Origin: Pseudomonadota bacterium
GTDB lineage: Bacteria > Pseudomonadota > Alphaproteobacteria > Acetobacterales > Acetobacteraceae
DNA length: 37,281 nucleotides
Direction of reading: 5' to 3'
NCBI GenBank assembly: GCA_021845985.1
Contig: JAJZES010000027.1
Location: 1 to 37,281 of the forward strand
Both the position numbers and the translations under genes were made by a program. Under the pieces are notes generated by a model. The model was not told the origin of the DNA and did not search any database. It worked only from the letters and a program-made list of their open reading frames with translations. Positions 12,020 to 20,786 of the stretch are shown here, piece after piece (the first letter of the stretch is position 1; every line of letters starts with the position of its first letter).

Positions 12020-12753
12020 CGCTGCGCGTCGGCGAGCGGCCGAGCCCGAACCAGGACGACCGGCCGGCCGGCGGCGCGATCGATACCATCGTGCTGCACT
12101 ACACCGGCATGCGCAGCGCCGGCGCGGCGATCGACCGGCTGTGCGATCCGCAGGCGCGGGTCTCGGCGCATTACGTGGTCGAGGAGGACGGGAGGCTGTG
12201 GCGTCTGGTGGCGGAGGCGCGGCGGGCGTGGCATGCCGGGGTGTCGTACTGGCGCGGCCACTCGGCGCTAAATGACCGGTCGATCGGCATCGAGCTCGTC
12301 AACCCTGGCCATGAGCACGGCTACCGCGAGTTTCCGGTGCTGCAGATGGCGGTGGTGTGCGACCTGTGCCTGGAGATTCTCGGCCGCCATCCGGTGCCGG
12401 CGCGCAACGTCGTGGCGCACAGCGACGTGGCGCCCGAGCGCAAGGAAGATCCCGGCGAGCGGTTCGACTGGGCCGGGCTGGCGGCGAACGGGGTCGGGCT
12501 GTTTCCGCATGGCGTGGCCGATCTCGGCCCCGGCGGCGCGGTGCGCGATGCGGCCTCGCTGCATGATGTGCGGCAGGCGCTGGCCGATATCGGCTATCGC
12601 GTGGCGCCGGAGGGTGCGCTCGATCCGGCGCTGTCGGCGGTGCTGCGCGCCTTTCAGCGCCATTGGCGGCCCGAGGCGGTGACCGGCCAGGCCGACGCCG
12701 GCACTCTGGCGCGGCTTTTGGCGGTGGCGCGGCTGTGTCAGGACGTCGGGTGA
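12016..12753 (+). CDS. N-acetylmuramoyl-L-alanine amidase with C-terminal peptidoglycan-binding domain
   Basis: 245 residues from the GTG at 12016, which overlaps the previous stop (GTGA). The amidase_2 fold shows H28 in VLHYTG, H135 in VVAHSDVAP, and K143 and D145 in KEDPG. These match the three zinc ligands (H, H, D) and catalytic lysine of AmpD/AmiD. A peptidoglycan_binding_1 domain occupies about residues 180-240 (LADIGYRVA, LSAVLRAFQRHW). It cleaves the bond between MurNAc and L-Ala of muropeptides, in wall recycling or remodelling. No signal peptide is visible, which favours a cytoplasmic AmpD-like role; the extra wall-binding domain is more AmiD-like, so its compartment is uncertain. 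Confidence 0.9.
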   Translation: MTLRVGERPSPNQDDRPAGGAIDTIVLHYTGMRSAGAAIDRLCDPQARVSAHYVVEEDGRLWRLVAEARRAWHAGVSYWRGHSALNDRSIGIELVNPGHEHGYREFPVLQMAVVCDLCLEILGRHPVPARNVVAHSDVAPERKEDPGERFDWAGLAANGVGLFPHGVADLGPGGAVRDAASLHDVRQALADIGYRVAPEGALDPALSAVLRAFQRHWRPEAVTGQADAGTLARLLAVARLCQDVG

Positions 12754-12886
12754 GTAACGGGCAGCCTGATGACCGCTCCGCTTGCCGGAGGGTGCTGGGG
12801 GAGAGGATGTGCGCGTCCGGCATTCGGAGCGAGCCGATTCCTTCCTCAATTCCTCCCACAAGCACAGCGGAGGCGGCAATTCCCTG

Positions 12887-13840
12887 ATGCTGCGCACCCA
12901 GCTTGCCGTGACCCTCGCCGCGCTGCTGATCGAGGCGGCGGTCGGCTATCCGCCGGGTTTGTTTCGGGTGCTCCGCCATCCGGTCGTCTGGATCGGCCGG
13001 CTGATCACGGCGCTCGACCGGCGGCTGAACCGCGATCGTTGGAGCGCCGGCGGCCGCCGCGTCGCCGGCAGTGCCGCGGTGCTGCTGCTGGTCGCGGTCA
13101 GCGTCGCCGGTGCGCTGGCGCTGCAGGCCGGCGGATTTCTCGTCGCGGCGCTGGCCGCCAGCACCCTGCTGGCGCAGCGCAGCCTGCATCAGCATGTGCG
13201 CGCGGTGGGCGAGGGGCTGGCGACCGGCGGGCTGGCGGGCGGCCGGGCGGCCGTGTCGCAGATTGTCGGGCGCAATCCGGCAACGCTCGATGAAGCGGCG
13301 GTGCTGCGTGCCGCCATCGAAAGTCTGGCGGAAAACTTCTCCGACGGCGTGGTCGCCCCGGCGCTGTGGTGCGTCCTGCTCGGCCTGCCCGGCATCGCCG
13401 CGTACAAGGCGGTGAACACCGCCGACAGCATGATCGGCCATCGCACGCCACGCCATGCCGCCTTCGGCTGGGCGGCGGCGCGGCTCGACGACGCGGTCAA
13501 CCTGCCGGCCGCGCGGCTGGCGGCGCTGTGGCTGGTGCTGGCCGCGGCGCTGACCCGCGGGGCGGATGCCGGTGGCGCACTGCGCGCGATGCGCCGCGAT
13601 GCGCCGCGCCATCGCTCGCCCAATGCCGGCTGGCCGGAGGCGGCGATGGCGGGTGCGCTCGGCCTGCGCCTCGCCGGGCCGCGGGTCTATGGCGACACCC
13701 TCATCGACGATGCCTGGATGGGCGATGGCCGGCCGGCGGCGGCGGCGGCCGATCTCGACCGGGCGCTGCTGCTCTACCGCCGCGCCTGCGTGCTGCAGGT
13801 CGCGGCGCTGGCGCTGGGCGTGCTCATGCTGCGAGGCTGA
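12887..13840 (+). CDS. cobD: Adenosylcobinamide-phosphate synthase CbiB/CobD
   Basis: 317 residues from the ATG at 12887, with GGAGG at 12869-12873. It is a multi-pass membrane protein. Family blocks are clear: [17 protein letters not shown] near the N-terminus, [18 protein letters not shown] in the middle, and [17 protein letters not shown]. The enzyme joins adenosylcobyric acid with aminopropanol (phosphate) in late B12 synthesis. Length matches the usual 310-330. It faces cobQ, the step just before it in the pathway, and their 3' ends overlap by 17 bp. In alphaproteobacterial naming this gene is cobD; the Salmonella equivalent is cbiB. Confidence 0.93.
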   Translation: MLRTQLAVTLAALLIEAAVGYPPGLFRVLRHPVVWIGRLITALDRRLNRDRWSAGGRRVAGSAAVLLLVAVSVAGALALQAGGFLVAALAASTLLAQRSLHQHVRAVGEGLATGGLAGGRAAVSQIVGRNPATLDEAAVLRAAIESLAENFSDGVVAPALWCVLLGLPGIAAYKAVNTADSMIGHRTPRHAAFGWAAARLDDAVNLPAARLAALWLVLAAALTRGADAGGALRAMRRDAPRHRSPNAGWPEAAMAGALGLRLAGPRVYGDTLIDDAWMGDGRPAAAAADLDRALLLYRRACVLQVAALALGVLMLRG

Positions 13841-15272
13841 GCAGGCGGTCGAGGTCGATATGCGCCGCGAGATGCGCCGCCAGCGCGTCGAGCGCGCTCT
13901 CCACCCCGGCCTCATAGTTGACCGCGGCGCCGCCGAGCAGCGCCACGCGCGCCGCCTCGGCGGCGAACAGCCCGTGCGCGTAGGTGCCGCCGACCGTGCC
14001 GTCAGCGGAGCGGGCGCCGTCGGCGCGGCCATCGGCCAGATGCACGAACGGGCGGGCGGCGTCCGGCCCGGCGGTGTCGCCCATATGCATCTCGTAGCCG
14101 GTGAAGGCGGCGCCGCCCTCGGCGAGCCGGCCGCTGACCGGCAGCAGCCGCTTCGTGCCGGTCAGCACCGTCGCCACGTCGAGCAGCCCGAGACCGGCGA
14201 CGGTGCCGGGCGGTCCTTCGATCCCGTCCGGGTCGGCGATGCTGCGGCCGAGCATCTGGTAGCCGCCGCAAAGGCCGAGCACCCGGCCGCCGCGGCGGCG
14301 ATGCGCGGTGATGTCGATGTCCCAGCCGGCGGCGCGCAGGCTGGCGAGATCGGCGATGGTCGCCTTGGAGCCGGGCAGGATCACCAGATCGCACCCGCCC
14401 GGCAGCGCCGTGCCGGGGTACAGCAGCAGCAGGTCGATGTCGGGCTCGGCGCGCAGCGGGTCGAGGTCGTCGAAATTGCTGATGCAGGGCAGCAGCGGCA
14501 CGGCGATGCGCAGCCGCGCGCCGGGGCGGCGGGCGCGTGACAGCTCGGCCAGCTCCTGCGCATCCTCCGCCGGCAGCCGCGCCGCCGCCGGCAGATGCGG
14601 CACCAGCCCGAGCGGCGCCCAGCCGGTGCGCTCGGCAATCAGGCGCATGCCATCGGCGAACAGACTCGGGTCGCCGCGCATGCGGTTGACCAGGAAGCCG
14701 CGGATCATCGCCGCATCGTCGCGGTCGAGCACCGCATGGGTGCCGATCAGGCTGGCGATGACGCCGCCGCGGTCGATGTCGCCGATCAGCACCACCGGCG
14801 TCGCGGTGGCGCGGGCAAACCCCATATTGGCGATGTCGCCGGCCCGCAGATTGACCTCGGCGGCGCTGCCGGCACCCTCGACCAGCACGAGGTCGGCGCC
14901 GGCGCTGAGGCGGGCGAAACTGTCGAGCACATGCGCCAGCAGGCGGGGCTTCATCGCCTGATAGTCGCGCGCGCGGGCGGTGCCATAAATCCGCCCCTGG
15001 ACGATGATCTGCGCCCCGGTTTCGCTCTGCGGCTTGAGCAGCACCGGATTCATATCGACGCTCGCGGCAATGCCGGCGGCGCGTGCCTGCAGCGCCTGCG
15101 CCCGGCCGATCTCGCCGCCATCGGCGGTGACGGCGGCGTTGTTGGACATGTTCTGCGGCTTGAACGGCCGCACGCGCAGGCCGCGGCGGGTGAAGGCGCG
15201 GGCCAGCCCGGCGACGATCAGCGACTTGCCGACCGATGAGCCGGTGCCCTGGAACATCAGTGCGGCAACCAT
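13824..15272 (-). CDS. cobQ: Cobyric acid synthase CobQ
   Basis: 482 residues from the ATG at 15272, where the protein begins [18 protein letters not shown], the P-loop of the dethiobiotin-synthetase-like domain. The next conserved block is [13 protein letters not shown]. The C-terminal half is a class I glutamine amidotransferase: nucleophile Cys in [10 protein letters not shown] and His in YAHGLF. The enzyme amidates four side-chain carboxyls of adenosylcobyrinic a,c-diamide using glutamine and ATP. Length is typical. The upstream extension to 15401 is rejected because it overlaps the kinase gene and lacks family similarity. No cobalamin riboswitch was recognised in the 46 bp between cobQ and the divergent kinase. 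Confidence 0.95.
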   Translation of the reverse strand: MVAALMFQGTGSSVGKSLIVAGLARAFTRRGLRVRPFKPQNMSNNAAVTADGGEIGRAQALQARAAGIAASVDMNPVLLKPQSETGAQIIVQGRIYGTARARDYQAMKPRLLAHVLDSFARLSAGADLVLVEGAGSAAEVNLRAGDIANMGFARATATPVVLIGDIDRGGVIASLIGTHAVLDRDDAAMIRGFLVNRMRGDPSLFADGMRLIAERTGWAPLGLVPHLPAAARLPAEDAQELAELSRARRPGARLRIAVPLLPCISNFDDLDPLRAEPDIDLLLLYPGTALPGGCDLVILPGSKATIADLASLRAAGWDIDITAHRRRGGRVLGLCGGYQMLGRSIADPDGIEGPPGTVAGLGLLDVATVLTGTKRLLPVSGRLAEGGAAFTGYEMHMGDTAGPDAARPFVHLADGRADGARSADGTVGGTYAHGLFAAEAARVALLGGAAVNYEAGVESALDALAAHLAAHIDLDRLLSLAA

Positions 15273-15318
15273 CGGGCGAGTATGCCGCCGCGCCGGCGCT
15301 GTGTCAGGATGCGCCGCA

Positions 15319-16854
15319 ATGTCGGGGGGAGCCATGGGCGCAAAGCTGCTGATCGGCCTGGATTGCGGCACGCAGAGCATCCGCGCGCTGCTCGCCGACA
15401 CGCGCGGCCGGACGCTGGCCTGCGCCAGCCGGCCGACCCCGGTGATCGGGCGCGGGCCGGGCGCGGCGGAATATGCGCCGCAGGCGCTGTGGCGCTGCGT
15501 GCTGGAGGTGCTGGGCGAGATCGCGCCGCGTCACGCTGAGGTCGCCGGCATCGCCTGCGCCAGCATGGGCGAGGCCTGCGCGCTGCTCGACGCCGACGGG
15601 CGGGAGGTGGCGCCGATCATCACCTGGTTCGACCGGCGCACTGAGCCGGACGCGGCGGCGCTGGCGGCGCGCGGCGATCCGGCACGGCTTTCCGCCATCA
15701 CCGGGCTGCCGGTCGATCCGACGTTGACGCTGTGCAAGCTGCTGTGGCACCGCCGCACCGACCCGGCCGGCTTCGCCCGCGTCCGGCGCGTGCTCAACCT
15801 CGCCGACTGGGTGGCGTTCCGGCTGTGCGGGGCGGCGGCGACCGATCTCAGCCTCGCCTCGCGCACTTTTTGCCTCGATGTCGCGGCGGGCGACTGGTCG
15901 GCCGAGGTGCTGGCGCTGGCCGGCATCGACCGCGCGCTGCTGCCGCCGATCCGGCCGAGCGGCACGCGCATCGCGCAAATGCGGGCGGAGGTGCTGGCGG
16001 CAACCGGGCTGCGCGGCGCGCCGGCGGTGGGCGTCGGCGGGCATGACCATGTCTGTGGCGGGTTCGCCGCCGGGGCGGTGCGGCCCGGCGTGCTGCTCGA
16101 CAGCATGGGCACCGCCGAGGCGCTGCTGCGCACCATCGACCGCCCGCTGGCCGACCCGGCGGCGCGCCATCTCGGCTACTGGCAGGGGGCGGTCGGGCTG
16201 GACCGGCGATTCGGCTATGTCGGCGCCGGGATCAACAGTTCGGGCGGCGCGATCGAGTGGTTCCGCGCAATGCTCGGCGATCCGCCGCACGCAGCGCTGA
16301 TCGCCGAGGCCGAGGCGGTGGCGCCGGGCAGCAGCGGGGCGGTGTTCCTGCCGCATCTGGCCTACAGCACGCCGCCGGTGGTGGATCTGGCGGCGCGCGG
16401 CGCCTTCATCGGGCTGACCGCGGGGACGACGCGCGGGGCGATGTTCCGCGCCGTGCTGGAAGGTCTGGCGATGGAGGCGCGGCTGTCGGCGGACGGCATG
16501 GCGGCGCTGGTCGGGGCGCCGGACGACATCCGGGTGATCGGCGGCAATACCCGCAACGACCTGCTGCTGCGCATCAAGGCGGCGGTGTTCGGGCGGACGC
16601 TGACGGTGATTGCCGAGCCGGAGGCAACCGCGCTGGGCGCCGCGCTGCTCGGCGGCCTCGCCGCCGGACTGTGGCCGGACATGGCGGCGGCGCAGGCCGC
16701 GATCGAACAGGAACGCCGCTGCGTCGAACCCGATCCGCGCTGGATCGGGCTGTACGACCGGCTGTTTCGCGAGGTGTATTGCCGGGTCTATCCGGCGCTG
16801 GCGCCGCTGGGTGCGGCGCTCGGCGGGGTTGCGGCCGGCATGTCGGCGGCGTGA
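15319..16854 (+). CDS. FGGY-family carbohydrate kinase
   Basis: 511 residues from the ATG at 15319, with AGGA nine bases upstream. An in-frame ATG at 15334 is an equally reasonable start, removing five residues. The N-terminal phosphate-binding motif [13 protein letters not shown], the middle [15 protein letters not shown] block and C-terminal [12 protein letters not shown] with [12 protein letters not shown] define the FGGY kinase family (xylulokinase/glycerokinase-like). It phosphorylates a sugar or polyol with ATP in the cytoplasm. The neighbours (cobQ, a histidine kinase) do not reveal the substrate. The sugar operon 4 kb downstream uses non-phosphorylated intermediates, so a link is not obvious. 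Confidence 0.88.
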   Translation: MSGGAMGAKLLIGLDCGTQSIRALLADTRGRTLACASRPTPVIGRGPGAAEYAPQALWRCVLEVLGEIAPRHAEVAGIACASMGEACALLDADGREVAPIITWFDRRTEPDAAALAARGDPARLSAITGLPVDPTLTLCKLLWHRRTDPAGFARVRRVLNLADWVAFRLCGAAATDLSLASRTFCLDVAAGDWSAEVLALAGIDRALLPPIRPSGTRIAQMRAEVLAATGLRGAPAVGVGGHDHVCGGFAAGAVRPGVLLDSMGTAEALLRTIDRPLADPAARHLGYWQGAVGLDRRFGYVGAGINSSGGAIEWFRAMLGDPPHAALIAEAEAVAPGSSGAVFLPHLAYSTPPVVDLAARGAFIGLTAGTTRGAMFRAVLEGLAMEARLSADGMAALVGAPDDIRVIGGNTRNDLLLRIKAAVFGRTLTVIAEPEATALGAALLGGLAAGLWPDMAAAQAAIEQERRCVEPDPRWIGLYDRLFREVYCRVYPALAPLGAALGGVAAGMSAA

Positions 16855-16975
16855 CCGGCACGGCCAGGAAGACGGCGCAAAACGAGTTTCAAACCGGCCA
16901 CCAGCCGTGCGCATGATGATTGGCTGACTGTCGCGGCCTCGTGTAGCCTCCCCGCTCGGCAAGGGCGGATGGGCC

Positions 16976-18367
16976 GTGATCAAGGATCTGGACTCCACCG
17001 GGACTAAGGCGGCATCGGGCGATCCCGCGGTCGATGCGGTGCGCGCCATGGTCAACGCCGTGTGGCGGCCGGTGGCGGTGTTTGACGAGAGCGGGGAGTG
17101 TCTTGCCGCCAGCCAGTCCTACGTCCTGCATGCCGCCAGCATCGCCCCCGGCACCGTCGATCCGCAGCAGCGCAGCGCGGCGTTTTCGCCGGACGGGCGG
17201 CGGCACTGGACGCTGGTGACGCTGCCGACCGATGGCGCCGAGACCTCGGCCAGCGAGTTCATCGATACCGTGTCCAATGCCATGCCGATCCTGTTCAACG
17301 CCAAGGATCGGCAGCGGCGCTATCTGTTCATGAACCGCTACCAGGCCGAATTGTTCGGAGTGACGCCGCAGGCCGTGGTCGGCCGCCGCGCCGCCGAACT
17401 GGTCAAGCCGGACCACGAGGATTTCATGTCGGCGATCGACGCCGAGATGCTCGAAACCGGGCGCGCCAAGCCGTTCTTTGAGCACAGTTTCACCGGCATC
17501 GACGGGGTGCGGCGGCACTGGCTGTCGAGCAAGATGCCGCTGGTGCATCCCGACGGCGCCATCTGGGGCATCGCCACCGTTGCCATCGACATCACCGAAC
17601 GCAAGCGGCTTGAGGAGGGCTGGCGGGCAGCCAAGGAGCAGGCCGAGGCCGGCAGCCGCGCCAAATCGCGCTTCCTCGCCGGCATGAGCCACGAACTGCG
17701 CACGCCGCTCAATGCCGTGCTCGGCTTTGCCGAACTGATGCAGCAGGAGGCGCTGGGAGCGCTCGGGCATCCGGAATATCATGAATATGTCAACCATATT
17801 CTCGACAGCGGCACGCAGTTGCTGGAGCTGATCAGCGATCTGCTGGACTATTCGCGCGCCGAGTCGGGCAGCCTGGAACTGGTGCTGTCCGAGGTTGAAC
17901 TCGGCCGGCTGGTGCGCAGCGCCATGGCCGCGGCGCGGGAGCGGGCGCAGAGCGGCGGGCGGGCCTTGCCGGTCGCGCTCGGCGCCGAACTGCCGCCGGG
18001 CTTCCTGGTGGTGCGCGGTGACGAGCAGCGGTTGCGCCAGGTGTTGCGGGCGCTGTTGAGCAACGGGCTGAAATTCACCCCGGCCGGCGGCGCGGTGACG
18101 GTTTCGTTGCGCCGCACCGAGGCGGGCGGGGCCGAGCTGACGGTGGCCGATACCGGCATCGGCATGACCGAGCAGGAGCAGGAACACGCCTTCGAGCCGT
18201 TCTGGCAGGCCGATGGCGGGCTGCGCCGGCGGCGCGGCGGCGCCGGGATCGGGCTGCAGCTGACCCGCCAGTTGGTCACGTTGCATGGCGGCACGCTGAC
18301 GGTGCAGAGCCGCGCAGGGGAGGGGACACGGGTGACCGTGCGCCTGCCCGCGGCGCCGCCGGCATGA
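16976..18367 (+). CDS. PAS-domain sensor histidine kinase (soluble)
   Basis: 463 residues from the GTG at 16976. Residues 95-215 form a PAS domain (FIDTVSNAMPILFNAKD to VAIDITERKRLEE). The HisKA dimerisation box has phospho-acceptor H239 in FLAGMSHELRTPLNAVLGF. The HATPase domain shows the N box LLSNGLKFTP, the G1 box VADTGIGM and the G2 box GGAGIGLQL. No membrane segment is seen, so it should sense a cytoplasmic or diffusible signal. The first 90 residues form a second, weaker PAS-like sensory region. No receiver domain is attached and no response regulator is adjacent. The stop overlaps the start of the ParA-like ATPase gene (ATGA), suggesting a joint function. Confidence 0.9.
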   Translation: MIKDLDSTGTKAASGDPAVDAVRAMVNAVWRPVAVFDESGECLAASQSYVLHAASIAPGTVDPQQRSAAFSPDGRRHWTLVTLPTDGAETSASEFIDTVSNAMPILFNAKDRQRRYLFMNRYQAELFGVTPQAVVGRRAAELVKPDHEDFMSAIDAEMLETGRAKPFFEHSFTGIDGVRRHWLSSKMPLVHPDGAIWGIATVAIDITERKRLEEGWRAAKEQAEAGSRAKSRFLAGMSHELRTPLNAVLGFAELMQQEALGALGHPEYHEYVNHILDSGTQLLELISDLLDYSRAESGSLELVLSEVELGRLVRSAMAAARERAQSGGRALPVALGAELPPGFLVVRGDEQRLRQVLRALLSNGLKFTPAGGAVTVSLRRTEAGGAELTVADTGIGMTEQEQEHAFEPFWQADGGLRRRRGGAGIGLQLTRQLVTLHGGTLTVQSRAGEGTRVTVRLPAAPPA

Positions 18368-19191
18368 GCCTCCGCCGCGCGCCGCGCACGCTGATTTTCG
18401 CCAATGATAAATCGAGCGGCAAGACGACGACCGCCAATGCCGTGCTGGTGGCGTTGCTGACCGGCCACGCGGCGACGCTGCGGCAGACCGAATTGCGGGA
18501 ATACGAACGCCACCCGGCGCTCGGGCTGATCTTCTCGACGGCCGACGGGATCGGCGCGGTGACCCATCGCGACGCGCGCAACGCCGCCGCCTATGACGCG
18601 GCGCGGGCGCTGGCGGCGGACCCCAACGCGACGCCGTGGGACGATCTGCTGTACGACATCGGCAGCGGCGGGCTGATCGTCGATCTGGGCGCCAACATGT
18701 TCGGCGAGATTTGCCGCATCCTCGATGCCGAGCCGCGGCCGATCTTCCCCGACGACGCGGCGCGGGTCGCTGCGGTGGTGCCGGTGACGACGGCGGCCGA
18801 CTCGATCGAGGCGGCGATGACGGCGATCGACGCGGTGCTCGGTTGGGGCCCTGCGGCGCGGGTGTTCATCGTCGAGCAGGAATATCTCGGCCGCTTCATC
18901 GGCGACATGGCGGACTGGACCGCCTATCGCGACGGCGTGCTGGCGGCACAGCCGGGGCGGGTGCGGGCGATCCGGCTGGAGCGGCTGGCGGTGGCCGATA
19001 TCGGCTCGGTGGCGTTCCAGCGGATCGACCGCATGCTGCCGGCGGCCGAGGCGATGCTGCGCGACCCGGGCCTGACCGGGTCGGCGCTGCTGCGGGCCTT
19101 GCGGCGGGCGCGGGCGGAAATCGCCTGGGGCGAGCGGACGCTCGCCGTGGTGATGCCGATCGCCGACTGGTTCGCCGGCGCCGACGGCTGA
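18364..19191 (+). CDS. ParA/MinD-like P-loop ATPase of unknown role
   Basis: 275 residues; the ATG overlaps the kinase TGA by 4 bases. The N-terminus has a Walker A of the deviant type, ANDKSSGKTTTAN, with the extra lysine (K16 region) seen in ParA/MinD and in mobilisation ATPases such as VirC1/TraL. GGLIVDLGAN resembles the second conserved Asp block (switch II) of this superfamily. The C-terminal half is not recognised. There is no partner ParB-like gene and no plasmid-transfer gene near it. It may position or deliver something under control of the kinase, but that is inference. It ends 22 bp before the convergent arsR-type gene. Confidence 0.6.
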   Translation: MSLRRAPRTLIFANDKSSGKTTTANAVLVALLTGHAATLRQTELREYERHPALGLIFSTADGIGAVTHRDARNAAAYDAARALAADPNATPWDDLLYDIGSGGLIVDLGANMFGEICRILDAEPRPIFPDDAARVAAVVPVTTAADSIEAAMTAIDAVLGWGPAARVFIVEQEYLGRFIGDMADWTAYRDGVLAAQPGRVRAIRLERLAVADIGSVAFQRIDRMLPAAEAMLRDPGLTGSALLRALRRARAEIAWGERTLAVVMPIADWFAGADG

Positions 19192-19213
19192 TGCCGCTGG
19201 CGGATGCGCGTGG

Positions 19214-19519
19214 TTATTCTGCCAGCGCCACCACGGTTGCCAGCAATCCCGGAAACCGCGTCTCGATCTCCGGCCGCAGCGCCACCTGGCAGCGGGTGCC
19301 GTCGCGCGTGGTCAGGATCAGGCCGGCATGGCGCAGCACCTTCATGTGGTGACTGAGCGTGGAGGCGGCGACCTGTGCGTCGAACGCACCCCAGCCGCGC
19401 GGGCCGCCCGCAAGCAGTGCCGCGACGATCGACAGGCGCAGCGGATCGCTCAGCGCATGCAATACCTCCGGCAAGGTCACGTCGGCGATCGCCGGATGCT
19501 GATAGGCGTCTTGCACCAT
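19214..19519 (-). CDS. ArsR-family winged-helix repressor
   Basis: 101 residues. The block LHALSDPLRLSIVAALL, the recognition region STLSHHMKVLRHAGLI and the wing TTRDGTRCQVAL are typical of ArsR/SmtB repressors. The usual CVC metal site of arsenic sensors is absent; a single Cys lies in the wing (RCQVAL). It therefore may respond to an electrophile or other small molecule instead of a metal. The gene diverges from the Old Yellow Enzyme gene with 86 bp between starts, which strongly suggests it controls that gene and itself. Confidence 0.88.
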   Translation of the reverse strand: MVQDAYQHPAIADVTLPEVLHALSDPLRLSIVAALLAGGPRGWGAFDAQVAASTLSHHMKVLRHAGLILTTRDGTRCQVALRPEIETRFPGLLATVVALAE

Positions 19520-19536
19520 GCCGGTCGCCTCCCCAG

Positions 19537-19577
19537 TTGGCTGGCAGCGTTCGTGCTATATTCGTCGAACGTCGAAC
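19537..19577 (+). promoter_or_regulatory. Candidate promoter and ArsR operator for the OYE gene
   Basis: TGCTATATT at 19554-19562 is a good extended -10 box; TTGGCT at 19537-19542 is a possible -35 with a short 14-bp spacer. Directly after the -10, GTCGAAC occurs twice in tandem (19564-19570 and 19571-19577). A repressor bound there would block the start of transcription. Assignment to the divergent ArsR protein is inference from position. Confidence 0.4.
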
Positions 19578-19605
19578 TTTCTCAAGCTTGAGGACGTGTC
19601 CGCTC

Positions 19606-20670
19606 ATGCCATCCCTGTTCGACCCGATCCGCGTCGGTGATCTCGATTTGCCGAACCGCATCTTCATGGCGCCGCTGACCCGCGCCCGCGCCACCGACGA
19701 TCGGGTGCCGACGCCGCTGATGCGCGACTATTACGTCCAGCGCGCCTCGGCCGGTCTCATTCTGTCGGAGGCGACCTCGGTGACGCCGATGGGCGTCGGC
19801 TATGCCAACACGCCCGGCATCTGGTCCGACGCGCAGGTGGCGGGTTGGCGGAAGATTACCGATGCGGTGCATGCGGCGGGCGGGCGGATGTTCCTTCAGC
19901 TCTGGCATGTCGGGCGCATCTCGGACCCGATCTTCCTCGACGGCCGGGCACCGGTGGCGCCGAGCGCCATTGCGCCGCGCGGCCATGTCAGTCTGGTGCG
20001 GCCGGAAAAGCCGTATGAGGTGCCGCATGCGCTGACCCTCGACGAGGTGCGCGAGGTTGTCGCCGCCTATCGCAAGGGCGCCGAGAACGCCCAGCAGGCC
20101 GGGTTCGACGGGGTCGAGGTGCATGGCGCCAACGGCTACCTGCTCGACCAGTTCCTCCAGGACGGCAGCAACCACCGCAGCGACGCCTATGGCGGGACGG
20201 TGGAGAACCGCGCCCGGCTGCTGCTGGAGGTGACCGATGCGGCGATCGGGGTGTGGGGCGCCGGGCGCGTCGGCATGCATCTCGCGCCGCGCGCCGATGC
20301 GCACGATATGGGCGACAGCGACCGGGCGGGGACGTTCGGCCATGTCGCACGCGAACTCGGACGCCGGCGCATCGCCTTCATCTGCGCCCGCGAGCATATC
20401 GCCGCCGACCGGCTCGGCCCGGCGCTGCGTGCGGCGTTCGGCGGCCCCTATGTCATCAACGAGCGGTTGACGCCGGAGGCAGCGGCGGCGGAGCTGCAGG
20501 ACGGGCGGGCGGACGCGGTGGCGTTCGGCGTCAAGTTCATCGCCAACCCCGACCTGCCGGCGCGGCTGCGCGATGGCGCGACGCTGAATGACCCGCAGCC
20601 GGCGACGTTCTACGGCGGCGGGGCGCATGGCTACACCGACTATCCGACCCAGCAGCGCGCCGCCGCCTGA
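19606..20670 (+). CDS. Old Yellow Enzyme family alkene reductase (NemA-like)
   Basis: 354 residues from the ATG at 19606, with GAGGA at 19590-19594. It begins SLFDPIRVGDLDLPNRIFMAPLTRARA, split here by the FMN-binding strand typical of the family. The substrate-binding His and Asn and the following Tyr are in VHGANGYLLDQF; FLQDGSNHRSDAYGG and VENRARLLLEV follow. It is an FMN-dependent NAD(P)H reductase of activated C=C bonds, quinones, nitro-esters or N-ethylmaleimide, working in the cytosol. Length is normal for NemA/XenB. The divergent ArsR-type gene probably represses it, comparable to NemR-NemA of E. coli but with a different regulator family. It is followed by a perfect 36-bp palindrome. 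Confidence 0.92.
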   Translation: MPSLFDPIRVGDLDLPNRIFMAPLTRARATDDRVPTPLMRDYYVQRASAGLILSEATSVTPMGVGYANTPGIWSDAQVAGWRKITDAVHAAGGRMFLQLWHVGRISDPIFLDGRAPVAPSAIAPRGHVSLVRPEKPYEVPHALTLDEVREVVAAYRKGAENAQQAGFDGVEVHGANGYLLDQFLQDGSNHRSDAYGGTVENRARLLLEVTDAAIGVWGAGRVGMHLAPRADAHDMGDSDRAGTFGHVARELGRRRIAFICAREHIAADRLGPALRAAFGGPYVINERLTPEAAAAELQDGRADAVAFGVKFIANPDLPARLRDGATLNDPQPATFYGGGAHGYTDYPTQQRAAA

Positions 20671-20676
20671 CCCGCT

Positions 20677-20712
20677 GCCGCCCCTGCCGGCCGGCCGGCC
20701 GGCAGGGGCGGC
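20677..20712 (+). terminator. Perfect 36-bp palindrome, likely transcription-terminating hairpin
   Basis: Seven bases after the OYE stop, GCCGCCCCTGCCGGCCGG is followed at once by its exact reverse complement, giving 18-bp arms with no spacer. In RNA this makes a very stable GC hairpin. Only TTG follows, not a U tract, so it is not a classical intrinsic terminator; it could slow polymerase, protect the 3' end, or shield the downstream sugar operon from read-through. Confidence 0.55.
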
Positions 20713-20717
20713 TTGCG

Positions 20718-20732
20718 CACTAGTATCTGGTG
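20718..20732 (+). promoter_or_regulatory. Candidate GntR operator ahead of the sugar operon
   Basis: CACTAG-TAT-CTGGTG is an imperfect dyad (5 of 6 pairs) 55 bp before the first gene of the sugar operon. GntR/FadR-type regulators often bind short dyads of this size with a TGGT-like arm. No convincing -35/-10 pair was found beside it. The link to the GntR gene inside the operon is inference. Confidence 0.25.
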
Positions 20733-20786
20733 TGTCAGTCTTCCGGATGGCCCGCCGCAGAGTGGGCGTTGATCTGGGAGGATGCG

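Noticed and set aside
12754-12886. Possible cobalamin riboswitch before cobD
   Set aside because: The G/C-rich leader was read for the B12-box and the conserved core, and neither was seen. The space is also short for the full fold.
16855-16975. Inverted pair GCACGGC/GCCGTGC after the FGGY kinase as a terminator
   Set aside because: The 7-bp stem encloses 39 bases and has no U tract; too weak to call.
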